DNA of 64,000 nucleotides from Cranoglanis bouderius. Taxonomy: Eukaryota; Chordata; Actinopteri; Siluriformes; Cranoglanididae. Of this stretch, positions 48,102 to 59,799 are shown piece by piece; position 1 is the stretch's first letter; each line of letters begins with the position of its first letter. A model generated the notes under the pieces. That model worked only from the letters and a program-made list of their open reading frames with translations, was not told the DNA's origin and searched no databases. Position numbers and translations under genes: made by a program. Location: NCBI GenBank assembly GCA_023630585.1, contig CM042548.1:4697527-4761526 (forward strand). The letters run 5' to 3'.

Positions 48102-49387
48102 CAGTGCCTCCAAAATATTCACCCCCAATTATTTTTTTTTTTTTTACTGTATTGCAGCAATAAATTTAAGCATACCAGAATGAGATTCTGTCTCTCTACA
48201 GAAACAATATTAAATAGTGTTTAGATGTGCTGAGAATTATTGTCCTTTTGCAGCAATTACAGATTTAGGTTGTTGTGATGTGTCCATATGAGCTATGCAC
48301 ATTTTGATTTTGGCATTTTCTTCCATTCCTCAAAGCAAACTTTTTCCAACTCTGCCAAATTAGATGGAGAATGTTGGTGGATCGCAATTTCCATTTCATG
48401 CCACAGATTTTCACTTGGATTTAAGTCTGGGCTTTGACTCTGCCATTCTTTTTTTCCTTTTTATATTTGACTTCATCCATGTTGCCTGTGATGGCAACAA
48501 GCTTTCCAGTTCCTCCTGCTGAAAAGCAACCATAGAGCATGATGCTGCCACCAATGTGCTTGATCATAGGAATGGTGTTACCTGGGTGTTGGGCTGTATT
48601 TAGTTTGTGCCAAACATTATGCTTTGGCTTTAGACCAAATTACTCAAATTTAGTCTCACAAAATCTTTTCACAAAAGCTCTCAGATTTGGCCTTTCCCAG
48701 AGCTGGCCACTATCCCAAAGAAGTTGGATCTGTAAAGCGCTGATGATATTGTTGATGTCTGCACAGGTTCTCCTATTTCAGCCAGTGAGCTCTATAACCC
48801 CTTCAGTGTTGTAGCTGGACTCTTAGACACTTCTGTGACAATTGCCCTTCTTGCCTGAGCACAGTTTGGCCTGATTTTGGTACTGTCTAGGTTGCACCAT
48901 TTATTTTATCTGCTTTGGATATAATGGATTTCACAGTGCTACTAGGATGCTTCAAAGCTTCGCTGGTCTTTTTATAACCTCCATCTTTTTTTTCTCCTAA
49001 CAACTTAATATCAGAGCTTCACAGGCAGTTCTTTGGTCTTCATGAGAGCAGGACTGATCTGATCTGCCGTGATAGCTGTGAGACCTGATAAAATCAGTGA
49101 TATTTATTGTACAACGAAACAATTGGACACAGGCGGGTTTAAAATGAATACAGATGTACCTTGTTTAACATATTTAGTGTGAGCTCTCGAAAATCAATTA
49201 GACTTTTTATGTTTTAAATAATTCGGAGGACATCTAAGTACGTCATTTTTGTAGAGAGTCTCTTGAGCAGTAAAATAAGCAGGAAAAAATACCATTCTGA
49301 TATACTTAAATTTGATGATGCAATACAGCAAACAGAGACAAAAAAAAAAACACTATAGGGTGAGGTGGGTGGGGTTGGGAGGCACTG
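48102..49387 (-). mobile_element. Tc1-like transposon, old, both ends present
   Basis: Left end CAGTGCCTCCAAAATATTCA is preceded by TA (48100-48101). The right end GGGAGGCACTG is followed by CA, probably a mutated TA. The inverted repeats extend at least 90 bases, including CTGTATTGCAGCAATAAATT at the left and its diverged reverse near 49300. Between them the minus strand keeps transposase-like text (GGSIMLYGCFSAGGTG near 48500-48545, FGLKPKHNVW near 48620) without an intact frame. Confidence 0.85.
48480..48720 (-). pseudogene. Relic of Tc1-like transposase catalytic region
   Basis: Minus-strand translation gives FGLKPKHNVWHKLN and IKHIGGSIMLYGCFSAGGTG, the stretch between the first and second catalytic residues. 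The same block occurs in the 45.4-kb element, so the two are related. Stops and frame losses elsewhere. Confidence 0.75.
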
Positions 49388-50315
49388 CATTTGCTGCATT
49401 CTTATAGAATGACTTACAACACTGACCTTCATACATATTTAGACTCATTGCATAGTTGGCATTATAATACAGTATATGTGTTAGGCAATCATCAATGCAT
49501 TTTATATTTGTGGTGATCCACATGCATATGGAGGATGAAAAGAGCTTTGTAGGAGATGTCTGACATGCCAGGTGTTTTCATATATTGAAAAGGATCTGGT
49601 GTGTTATTAATATTTCACTGCATATTTGGTGTATGTTTGAATTATGTTTCTGAACAATGTAGTACATTCAAAGCACTGATCACCTGGATGAAAAGAGTGA
49701 AATATATTTGGGATTAAACCCCAATTCTTTGTACAAAAGTGCCATTTGCCTTTGAAGAATGCAAAGAAATGAAAAACTATTTTCAGAAAGTACATTCGCA
49801 CGGTATTTTTAAACCTTATCAGGTTATTGTTGGAAGTATGAAACTAATACAGAAGGGCAGAATTGGGAAGCTGATTGTTTTGGCATAAGGCTTCTGTCTT
49901 GCAGGCAGAAATGATTTATGAACTGGTGTTCTATTTATTTTTAATGGAGCTTGTGCTAATAGGTTTCTCTGTGAGAAAGATTAGGTTTTGTAATTTTCCC
50001 CACAGACAGGGTGGGTTTTTCATGATCCAAAAAATTGTGTTTACTGTTTTTAATTTAATTTGTTTTTGGTTGAATCCCCATAATTACCTGAAGAACTGTT
50101 TCTTATACTTTATTAGCTAGTTAACATAACTGTCCTTTTCAGGTACAGAACTTTGCCAAAAGGTGTCACAATCTGTCACATTTTTTCTGAAAATTTTTTT
50201 AAAATATTTTTTTTAAAAACTGCTTAGAAGATTGAGTCTTATGTTGCCATGTGCTATGGGTATACATGACATAACTACATTATTATGCTAGGGAGTTGCC
50301 AAGCAATTTATTATC
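49388..50315. other. Intergenic DNA, nothing assigned
   Basis: Several 64-81 codon frames without recognisable motif. Confidence 0.45.
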
Positions 50316-50324
50316 ATGCAAATG

Positions 50325-50495
50325 AAGTCAGGAACTAACTCATTTTATAAACATTTTACAACATTAAACATATTGTTCATTAATTTAAAAAAAAAAAAAA
50401 AGGTTAGCATTGGTAAATTGCTGTTGTGTAAGAGAAACTCAGAAACTCACTATTATAGGAAAATAATCAACACTGTAACTTATGTATTTGTAAAT
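50325..50495 (+). repeat. MITE-like family fragment (forward)
   Basis: 'CATTTTACAACATTAAACAT' and 'TATTATAGGAAAATAATCAAC' then 'ACTGTAACTTA' match the second half of the family in order; an A-run lies between them. Confidence 0.45.
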
Positions 50496-50499
50496 GTAA

Positions 50500-51240
50500 T
50501 GTATATTTGTAACAGTGATATATAGGTATTTATACATGTAATATCGGTGGGACAGAAATGGCACCTGAATCATGGAATCAACCTCAAAAATACACATAAA
50601 TACATACACATAAATCGATTGCATGATATACATAAGCAGAGGATAGCCTACATCACATTTTGTGCACTGTATTATTTTTGTTTATACCAATATATTATTT
50701 GTTTTTTGTTAATATTATACAGATTAAGCATAATAAAATAGTTAAACTGTTGGGGAATTGTCCTACTTTGCATCCCTACCATAGTCTGATAGATTACAAT
50801 AGGAACATCTTGCCTCTGGTGATGAAATTGTGTTTGGGTTTGCCAAATATGTCTTCTAAACTGGTAGTGACAGCTTGATCTATGCTGAGATAAGTACATT
50901 ATAGTCAAGGCCTTATGGTGTGCTGGATTTTAGTCTATTTGTTTTCTTATTTGGCTGCCTCTGAAAGAGATCAATTGTTTTCCTTTGAAACCAAATGATG
51001 CAATTTGGTCAAGCAGATTCATCTGTGAGATTGGTATCCAGCTGAACTGTAATTTAATCTTGCCTTTGGAATGGAGTGTAGTATTGTGTCTAGTTCGCAC
51101 TGTGATATTCAAACAGTGCATTAGGTTACATTTGCAATGTAACTCCACCATAATAATGCACCTTTGCTTCTGCAGTAGATGTAACTAAAAGACTCTGGCA
51201 GTGTTATTGGCATCATACAGAGCACTTCAGAGTCAACATA
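50500..51240. other. AT-rich intergenic DNA
   Basis: Nothing assigned. Confidence 0.45.
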
Positions 51241-51247
51241 TAATATG

Positions 51248-51658
51248 CACTGTAAGTGGCATGCTAATATAGGAAAATAATCAGTGGTGGGGTGGTGTTA
51301 TGTGGTCTGACCCAAAGTGTAAGTGTTTACAGTTTTTATTTATTAAAAAAATGAATGTCCATTTATGGATGAAAATCAGTTTTTAGTTATAGTTAATGTT
51401 GTCCCTGTTGTCCACTTAAACTATAGCTGCTACAAACAGTCATTCATACTAAAGACTTTCGGAAAACCTAAAGTTACAGCTTACTGTAAATACTTAACAG
51501 AACTACTGTCCCAGCTGCCATTATAGAAAAACTAATCAACACCTTCTGACCAATCATTCATTAATGTATTCATTCATCTTCAGTAACCACTTTATCCTGG
51601 TCAGGGCTGTGGCTCTGATTAATCAGTTTAGAGAGTTCAAAGTCTCTGTGGTATAAGG
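51248..51658 (-). repeat. MITE-like family copy i (reverse), with another repeat fragment in it
   Basis: 'GCTAATATAGGAAAATAATC', 'GGGGTGGTGTTATGTGGTC', 'AAGACTTTCGGAAAACC', 'CACCTTCTGACCAATCATTC' and the end 'CTCTGTGGTATAAGG' follow the reverse family order. Between 51550 and 51615 a fragment of the abundant fish repeat ('CAGTAACCACTTTATCCTGG') interrupts it. Confidence 0.68.
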
Positions 51659-51889
51659 AATTAATTGCACTTGGAATATTAAATGGGTTATTCTAAAAAA
51701 AAATAATAATAAATAAAATAAATAAATAAATTAAAATTAAAATAGTACTTTTGCAAAAGACTCATTTGAAAAGTTTGGAACAGCACTATGGAACAGAATT
51801 GGATGGTCTAGTAAAGGATGCTGTATTGTTATTTTAATATATAAGGACTACCCATTCAAAGTAGTAAATCTGACAACTCTGACAATAAG

Positions 51890-52165
51890 GCTCCATTATC
51901 AGGTTCTGTCCCTTTAAGGAAATCAAGTCTGCCTTCTCACATTTGGAAATCAGGAAGTCTCCAGGTCCTGATGATTATCCCATTTTTATTTTACACTGGT
52001 ATGTGATAAGATTTGCAGGTTTATTTTAATAGCTTTTAAGAAGTCCTTTGAGGAATCCTATCTCTACAGTGCTGTTATCTGAGTGATGATTTATAAAGGG
52101 AAAGGCTGTGAACACTAGACAAATCTGCTTATGAAATTTTGAATTAACTAAAAAAATTTGCTGTG
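51890..52165 (+). pseudogene. L1-like LINE reverse transcriptase relic
   Basis: From 51919 the plus strand reads EIKSAFSHLEIRKSPGPDD then YPIFI, matching the 'KSPGPDG(F/Y)P' block at the start of L1-clade reverse transcriptases. Farther on comes a piece (about 52040-52110) at the place of the 'SLxxSxxxxIxKKGKD' block, with stops. No YxDD region is visible. Very decayed. Confidence 0.45.
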
Positions 52166-52169
52166 CTGT

Positions 52170-52970
52170 ATTTATTTGTCAGTGGATGATGAAGAGGTCA
52201 AATGGGAGTATGTGTCTCTAATCAAGAAGAGATTAAGCACTGAAGAAACCTTCTCTAGCTAACCTCTGGTTTGAGTACTTTGTACTTATACAGAATCACT
52301 TTACTGGCCAGGTACATCTGACGATACTTCAAGGGTTCTTAGTGGGTTGATAGTTAAAGGAAAAATCCAACCTGATAATATTTTATATTAATCTTTATAA
52401 ATAACATTTGATCGATGATGTCCAAGATTTATTTTTTACACATGTTTACACATTTTCATGTACTACCATCAGCTTCCAAAGCTTTAATTTTCAGATCAGG
52501 ACTCTGTTTGGGACCTGCAGAGACAGAAACCAGTGAGAGAAGAGAAGAACTGTGGCAAGATCTCTATACTGCTCAGAACAACCTATCAGCTGATTTCCTT
52601 AAAACAAGATAGTGAACATAGTGAAGATAATAAACATTTTTGGTCTTCTGTTAAAGATCAATCCCAGCCACCCCACTTCAGTGCTTGATTGGCTCATTCT
52701 GTTAGTGATGAAGACATCGGTCAAGTCTTGTTGATGGCAACAAAGAAAGCTATTATGGCTACATAGGTTTGATTAACAGATTTTTTAAGACTTTAAAAAA
52801 TAAATAAATAAATAAATAAAAATAGGTGGCCTTTCTGGAAATTCCACCTTAATGGTAAAGTTGAATAATTTAATATGATGGATAAAATGGAATTGCACAT
52901 AGAGATACAAGAAACAAGAGAGAGACAGAGAGAGAATCATCATGGATTATATTTTCAGTGCCACTTATTT
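52170..52970. other. Intergenic DNA with an (AAAT)n tract
   Basis: (AAAT)n at 52797-52822. Part may be further LINE remnant, not recognisable. Confidence 0.4.
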
Positions 52971-52974
52971 AGTT

Positions 52975-53580
52975 TTATACCACAGCGCTGTTGACTTCTT
53001 GAAGCTGATTGGTCGGAATTTGTTGGTTGATTTTTTATAACAACAGCTCTGATAAGAGTTTTGCTGCAAGGTTTATATTAATGCATTTGTTGTTTCTATA
53101 GTAACAGCTAATTCACAGGAATTTGAACGGCAGACGATCCACATAAACTGATTGAAAATGTGCAATTGTCGATATGGTAATTATTTCTGTGAGGAGATGT
53201 TTATTTTTGGAAGGAGTCTCCAGTGTCAGCACTTTGTAACAGTCAGAGGTAAAGCTATTTTAAATTTTCCATGACAAGCTGTGTTGTTTGTTTTGTCTTA
53301 TTATTATTATAATATATCTTAAACAGAGGGGGGAGGCTGGTTGAAGGCTTGTTTATTATGTTTGTTTCGTGGACATTCAACAACATTAAATGTAACTATA
53401 AATGGATAAAGAGTACAATGTGTCATTCTTTAATAGAAAAAAATATTCTGTGGTATAAGAGAAATAAAACACACTGTGTGCTTTGATGGGAAAATAATCA
53501 ACTTCAGAATGGTAACAGTAACTCTGCTTCTTGTTGGGCTGCATCACACCACATTTTCCTACCAGGGTGCTCTGACCTGA
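52975..53580 (+). repeat. MITE-like family, best copy (forward)
   Basis: TTATACCACAG at 52975-52985 is answered by CTGTGGTATAA at 53448-53458, an 11-bp perfect inverted pair enclosing 484 bp. A further ~110 bp that recurs in the other copies follows, with 'GGGAAAATAATCAACTTC' and 'GCTGCATCACACCACATTTT'. No coding capacity. I count about ten copies in the window, in both orientations. Confidence 0.8.
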
Positions 53581-53584
53581 TATG

Positions 53585-55235
53585 TCATGCCAGAAGATAA
53601 GTGGGTAGAATGTCTGTAAGGAGATAGATAATGGTACAACTTGTACCATTATCTACCACCAAGTTCACTTGGTACTCCAAGTGTTTTATTCTTTACATAT
53701 AAGAGTCTAAAGGATATATCTGCACCTTCCTCATGAACGTTCAGGACCAGGTTTGTATAGCAACTGCAGACAGGTGATGAGTCTGAATGTTTCCAGACAG
53801 ACGTACTGTAATAACACAGTTAAGCAATTGAAATCCTACAATGCTCTGCAGCCTTATATAAATACCAAGCAGATCCAGTTGACTTTGATTTTGGATCAAG
53901 ATAACAAGAGGAGAAGATCAAAGTGACTTTGTAAGAGGGTTCATTATCGGGGCTTCAGTCACCAAAGACTCTTCAAATGTCCTGTGTTTCAATAGGAGCA
54001 GTGACTAAAGTGACATCGCATTTAGATCTATAGAAAAGTCATCAAGATGTGGGATTGGAAATTGCTAGTGCATTAGTGTGATGTGTAAGGAAAAACAGAA
54101 CTGTTCTTCAGGTGACTGAGAAAATCAATAGAGGATATGACCAGACTGTCAATAAGAACACCTGTCTGGTTTGTCTTTTAATTTGTCAGGAAACTCTACA
54201 TGCCATTCATAAAAAAGAGAGCTATCTTGGGAAATATCAGCCATTCTTATGCCACACACTACATAATTTCAAGCAACAGTTCATCATAAAACACTTTAGT
54301 GCATTCCTGTCACTAAATAAACTTTGATGCTTTTCCACGGCACAGCGCTGTTTATTGTTTCATTTGGTTTTCACTGTATTCATTCATCCATCTTCAGTAA
54401 ACAATTTATCCAGGTCAGGGTCACAGTGGATCCGGAGTCTATCTTGGGGGGTGCTGGGCATAAGAAGTTGAGTTGTGATTTTAATTTTGTCCCAGTTATA
54501 TTATTGTAATAAATAAAGGATTACTTAAAAAGTTTAAGAGCAGTTGTGACTTGTTCTAAATACATCATCAAAGCTACAAACATGTACTAAAATAATAATA
54601 ACTCCTGTAACATAACTCCTGTCCCAGCATTAGCCTTGTATCTTTATCCTAGTATTATCTTTCTTTTGGCATCAGTTTTGGGGTTCTTTTAATAGGCCTA
54701 AAAACTTGTATATGGATAAGCACTGATGTACACATTTCAGAGTATTAGGATTTTAAGATTTTAGATGTTTGGTTATTTAGACTAAAGATCTGTAACACAA
54801 AAGGTTTCTTAGGGGTGACAAGCACAGACATAGCGCAAAGAACAGGGCACTATTTCCGAAGGGTGCTTGGACTCCACAGACTATTATTATTATATATATT
54901 AATCATTATTTTTAACTTATCAAGTTATGCCATCATATATATTTTAACATGCCATTTTATTTTTACCAGCACCACACAAGATTCAAGTCAATAATATGAA
55001 TGTACTTTACCAATTTGCTTCCTAGTGAACTTATATGAACTTATTTTTGCAAATATCAGTGAACTGCACATTTATATTTCATTGCTTCTATGCTCAGCCC
55101 ACAACCTTATCAGATGATCAATCAAATCCTATCCTAGCTCAACATCACCTAGGATGCTCATCATCAGCATCCAGTTTTATTTAAAGAACAAGGATCTATC
55201 AAAGTCTGATCTTCACAACACATGTTTGTGGAAGT
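53585..55235. other. Intergenic DNA
   Basis: Includes a fragment of the abundant fish repeat (54375-54465: 'CATCCATCTTCAGTAAACAA', 'ATCCAGGTCAGGGTCACAG'). No gene recognised. No left end of the adjoining Tc1 copy was found here. Confidence 0.45.
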
Positions 55236-56373
55236 GTATCATGGCACAAACAAAGGAGATTTCCTTTGAGAACCTCAGAAAAAGAGTTGGTCTGAAAAAG
55301 GTTACAAAGCCATCTCTAAAGAGTTTGGACTCTTTGAGACCATTGTTACCTGACCAACAAAGATCACTCACAAGGGCAAGATGTATAATAGTCTGTGAGG
55401 TCACAAAGGAACCCAGGGTAATTTCTAAGCAACTAAAGACCCCTCTCACATTGGCTAATGTTAATGTTCATGAGTCCACCATCAGGAGAACACTGAACAA
55501 CAGTGGTGTGCATGGCAGGATAGCAAGGAGAAAGCCACTGCTCTCCAAAAGGAGCATTGCTGCCCGTCTGCAGTTTGCCAAAGGACACATGGATAAGCCA
55601 GAAGACTATTAGAAAAATGTTTTGTGGATAGATGAGACCAAAATAGAACTTTTTGGTTTAAATGAGAAGTGTTAGGTTTGGAGAAAGGAAAACACTACAT
55701 TCCAGCATAAGAACCTTATCCCATCAGTGAAACATGGTGGTGGTAGTATCATGGTTTGGGCCTGTTTTGCTGCATCTGGGCCTGGACGACTTGCCATCAT
55801 TGAAAGAACAATGAATTCTGAATTATAGCAGCAAATTCTAAAGGAAAATATCAGGACATCTGTCCATGATCTGAATCTCAATAGAAAGTGGGTTATGCAG
55901 CAAGACAACGACCCTAAGCACACAAGTCATTCTACCAAAGAATAGTTAAAGAAGAATAAAGCGAATCTTTTGGAATGGCCAAGTCAAAGTCCTGACCTTA
56001 ATCCAATAGAAATGTTGTGGAAGGAACTGAAGCAAGCAATTCATGTGAGGAAACTCATCAAAATCCCAGAGTTTAAGCTGTTATGTACTGAGGAATGGGC
56101 TAAAATTCATCCAAGCCAGTGTGCAGGACTGATCAAGTTACCGGAAACGTTTAGTTGCAGTGAAAGCAAAGGTTCACATACTTTTGCTACTCATAGATAT
56201 GTAACATTGAATAATTTTCCTTAATAAATAAATGACCAAGCATAATATTCTTATCTCATTTGTTTAATTGGGTTCTCTTTATCTACTTTCAGGACTTGTG
56301 TGAAAATCTGATGATGTTTTAGGTCATATTTATGCAGAAATATAGAAAAATCTAAAGGGTTCAAGCACCACTG
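55150..56373 (+). mobile_element. Tc1-like transposon, left end missing or diverged
   Basis: The right end CAAGCACCACTG is followed by TA (56374-56375) and matches the copy ending at 312. The inverse of this end is not visible upstream of the transposase, so the left edge is approximate. Confidence 0.82.
55241..56224 (+). pseudogene. Nearly full-length Tc1-like transposase with four in-frame TAG stops
   Basis: One reading frame carries recognisable transposase from ATG 55241 to past 56150. It is broken only by TAG codons at 55610, 55673, 55826 and 55943. Before the first stop lies the DNA-binding half (with STIRRTLNNSGVHGRIARRK). After it come LWIDETKIELFG (first Asp), VKHGGGSIMVWACFAASGPG, QQDNDPKHTSH (second Asp) and SPDLNPIEMLWKELK (third, Glu). 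All three catalytic residues are kept and there is no frameshift. At the C-terminus a 32-base segment present in the copy at the window start is missing (junction 56160/56161), so the frame runs on to 56224. The stops make this copy inactive. Confidence 0.9.
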
Positions 56374-56384
56374 TAATTACTAAT

Positions 56385-56664
56385 GGCACCACACTACTCC
56401 CTTTAAATAACCCAGACTTGCAGTGTTACTTTACAACGTCTTGCTCCAGTGTTATATACATATGTGGCAATTCCAAGCTATTGTTGCCTGTTTTGATTGG
56501 TGTTTTGACTGGACTCTGCTTCATGTTTACTGATTTAACCTTGTATTATTTATGCCTGTTTGCCTGCCTCACATTTCTGAGAATGCCTTTTGTTTGTCTG
56601 CAGAATTGGATTTAATAAAACCAGAAAACCTGCACTTGCATCTGGCTGTCCACTTCATGACACA
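56385..56664 (+). repeat. Possible solo-LTR-like segment
   Basis: Has a TTTAAATAA box near 56401, AATAAA near 56615 and ends CTTCATGACACA, a layout similar to U3-R-U5 of fish gypsy LTRs. No target duplication seen; tentative. Confidence 0.25.
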
Positions 56665-56874
56665 TAGGCACCAATTACTATCCTATTAATATTAATGAGG
56701 CCCTTAAATAAGGTCGGCAATTTATGAGAAAAAAAAACAAACACTATTTCTTATAAGGTTCAGCAAAAGGGATATACCCTTAGGGTAAATCTGACACTGT
56801 GATTCATCACAAAAATATATGATTTTTATATATATAAAGACAAAAACTACATTTCTATTTGCTTTGATTTGCAA

Positions 56875-57046
<172 letters not shown>

Positions 57047-57254
57047 AAGCTCATATCCCTGGTTTTAGGCTGAATCCTGCTGAGATTTAAATGAAACGCA
57101 TAATGAACCTGACCTTTGTGCATTTAGCAGTGTTCGCATTCCCAGCACATCCTGCTTAAAAAACAGCTTCAGTTTTATTTTAAACAAATCTCTTTTCACA
57201 TAATGAAAACCCTATGGATGGACATGCTTTGGAAGAATTAAAGGCTAACATTAT

Positions 57255-57500
57255 CTCACAGGGTGGCTCAACGGTTAAGGCTCTGGGTTACTGATCAGAA
57301 GGTTGGGGGTTCAAGACCCAGCACTGCCAAGCTGCCACTGTTGGGCCCTTGAAAAAGGCCCTTAACCCTCTCTGCTCCAGGGGTGCTGTGTCATGGCTGA
57401 CCTTGTGCTCTGACCCCAACTTCCTAACAAGCTGGCATATGAAGAAAAGAATTTCACTTTGCTGTAATGTATATGTGACAAATAAATGCTGTGGCTTTTT
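57255..57500 (+). mobile_element. tRNA-derived SINE
   Basis: Near the start are an A-box-like TGGCTCAACGG and a B-box-like GGTTCAAGACC (57308-57318), the two internal RNA polymerase III promoter parts. 'GCACTGCCAAGCTGCCACTG', 'GGGCCCTTG', 'CTGACCCCAACTTCCTAACA' and the end 'GTATATGTGACAAATAAATG' follow. This body is familiar from catfish genomes. It spreads with LINE enzymes and encodes no protein. Confidence 0.8.
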
Positions 57501-57504
57501 CAAA

Positions 57505-58150
57505 AATTATAATATTGTATACATAAAAACTATTCACAGCTGGGAATGAAGGACAAATAAGTGCACCCAAGAGTAATTGTTCTCCAAACAGACTTATTAC
57601 TGATGGCTCCATTGTGTGGTGGGGGGAAAATAAAACTTGCCTATGCAGCATGTTTAAAAGTGCTCAATTACCATGTTAATGGAGTCAAACTCCAAAATCA
57701 GAATATGATTAATCCTAATTTGCATTGGGAAATTGGGTAATTTCCCATTCTCTGACTGTACAGAATGATCTGAAATGTAATTTAACTCCAGCATGCATAT
57801 GTTGTTCCAAAAAAAAAAAAAAAAATTACTGGTCCCTTGAACAATTCAAAATAAGGTTTCCATAAAGCATCTGTCACTGTAGTGACTGTTTACTTACTTG
57901 CAAAAGAAATGTGTTTGCTCTTGGACCATTTATGCAAAGATGTATTGGAATAAACATGAATAATACAAAAGAATAGAAAATCAGCTCCAGAGCATTTGGG
58001 TTTAGTTGGACAACCAGATGGTAATCACTAGTTGGATGAGAGCTTCATAAACAATACCAAATGTCATTATCTTTTACATATGCTAATCCCACTGTGCTAC
58101 AGAATAAACAAAAACATACTATACAATTGTGTGCTTCAAACTTAGTTGCA
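57505..58150. other. AT-rich intergenic DNA
   Basis: A-run at about 57810-57826. Nothing else assigned. Confidence 0.45.
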
Positions 58151-58154
58151 ACAT

Positions 58155-58220
58155 TTTAAGGAAGGCTCACTTATAGGTGTGATGGTCAGGTGTCCACAAA
58201 CTTTCGACCATATAGTGTAT
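58155..58220 (+). repeat. Terminal fragment of a DNA transposon, copy 2
   Basis: 'GATGGTCAGGTGTCCACAAA' then CTTTCGACCATATAGTGTA matches the end at 43460-43506. Confidence 0.6.
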
Positions 58221-58700
58221 TCATAAAAGCCAATAACTACCTAACTATCCAGTACTGTTCAGGATGCTGCAAATAACTACAAATTCACTACACAAGAATT
58301 CAATTATCCCTGTTGCTGTTCAGCACAAGCACATGCAAGCATTGTTTATATTTTTTTATTACAATTTTATAATGAGTTTAGTTACAGCTACTAATTCGTT
58401 ATACTTATTTACCGTACCAACTTCAGTTTTGCAGCATTGCTGACTCCTAGCCATCTTCTGGTATTTTTTTCCACTGCAATGATATAACTGGTACATGTAG
58501 ATGTGTTATGTACATGTACATAATGTCTGGCCACTCATTCAAGCAGACTATTATCATATTAAAGTATACTATTAATTCACAAGGGCTTTGTTCACATCAG
58601 AAGTAATTTTAAAACAATCGATAAGAGGGATTTATTTCAGCTTTAATTCACTTTCTACAGGGCCTCCCATTACAGGCAGTGCTCTTCTGCCATTGATACC

Positions 58701-58915
58701 ATGGGACAATCCAAGCAACTCAGCCAAGACCTCCACAAGTCCGGTTCCTCCTTAGGAGCAATTTCCAAACAACTGAAAGTACCATGCGCATCTGTATAAA
58801 CAATTGTATGCAAATATAAAAAATCGTGGCACCACACAGACACTGCATCATCCAGGAAAGAGACACAACTTAACTTCCAGAGACACTGTTTCTCGCCTGT
58901 CCTGGAAACTAGTCC
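58701..58915 (+). pseudogene. N-terminal fragment of a Tc1-like transposase
   Basis: An ATG frame reads MGQSKQLSQDLHKSGSSLG then AISKQLKVPCASV and a stop, followed by recognisable helix-turn-helix linker text. This is the first quarter of a Tc1 transposase with an internal deletion of the usual early segment. The catalytic part is absent. Confidence 0.65.
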
Positions 58916-58919
58916 TGTT

Positions 58920-59165
58920 GTGTGTAATATGCTTAATTTTTACTGCATCCACTTATATATAAAATGGTCATTAAGAAAACTTACATTAATATGTTGTTTA
59001 GGACAGTGTACATACTGTTTTAGATAGATGAGTTTCTCTATTTACATCATGCTGAAAGATTACATTTATTTGTTTGGTAGATGCTTGTGACATACAAGTA
59101 AGGTAACATTAAGTTACATTTTGTCTATAATATTATTGGTACAATCTTTTTTTTCCTTTCATTTA
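58920..59165. other. Intergenic DNA, nothing assigned
   Basis: No recognised element. Confidence 0.4.
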
Positions 59166-59169
59166 TTTA

Positions 59170-59244
59170 AAATAATAATAATAATAATAATAAGAAGAAT
59201 AATAATAATAATAATAATAATAAGAAGAAGAATAAGAATAAGAA
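59170..59244 (+). repeat. (AAT)n/(AAG)n microsatellite
   Basis: Mixed trinucleotide tract of about 25 units. Confidence 0.95.
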
Positions 59245-59719
59245 TTCCTTAATTCCATACAAGCTGTTTTTGAATTTCTCTTGCTCACTTTAGGTACAAA
59301 TGTACCAAATGTCCTGTGTCGACATTAAGGTAAAATCGTAATTAGGCATTTAGATGGATTCAGCTCCTTTATCTTTTCATTTTGTAGACACTTTTTATGT
59401 TTGCTTTCATAAATAAACAAATGTTCACCCAAAAGAACAAGTAGAACATGTGTAGCATACAAATTGTGGGACAAAAAAAAAAAAAAAAAACATTAGTTAA
59501 TTAAACCTGAAATGTTCTGTTCATCACACACACTCAGGCAAAATGATAAATCAGATGGTGAGTTAGTCAAAGAACTCCACAAAAATCTGATTAAGTCTTT
59601 GAGTTGTGGATATCTCCTAGTGGATTTCCTCCCTGGGGGAGTATTTTTTTGTGTCTACACAGTTTTTGGTGACCTGAATAGATAAGAATAAAGAGTAGGA
59701 GTGAGTTATAAAATAAACT

Positions 59720-59795
59720 CTGAGCCTGCGATGGGTTGGCACCCTGTCCAGGGTGTCCCCTGCCTTGTGCCCTGAGTCTCCTGGGATAGACATAT
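59720..59795 (+). repeat. Fragment of the abundant fish repeat, forward
   Basis: 'GCGATGGGTTGGCACCCTGT', 'CCAGGGTGTCCCCTGCCTTG' and 'CTCCTGGGATAGAC' are the usual central part. Confidence 0.7.
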
Positions 59796-59799
59796 CCAT

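Noticed and set aside
48539..48814. 91-codon frame, plus strand
   Set aside because: Antisense of the Tc1 transposase relic.
57262..57330. Possible true tRNA gene
   Set aside because: The A- and B-box-like parts belong to a SINE: the cloverleaf cannot be completed and a SINE body follows.
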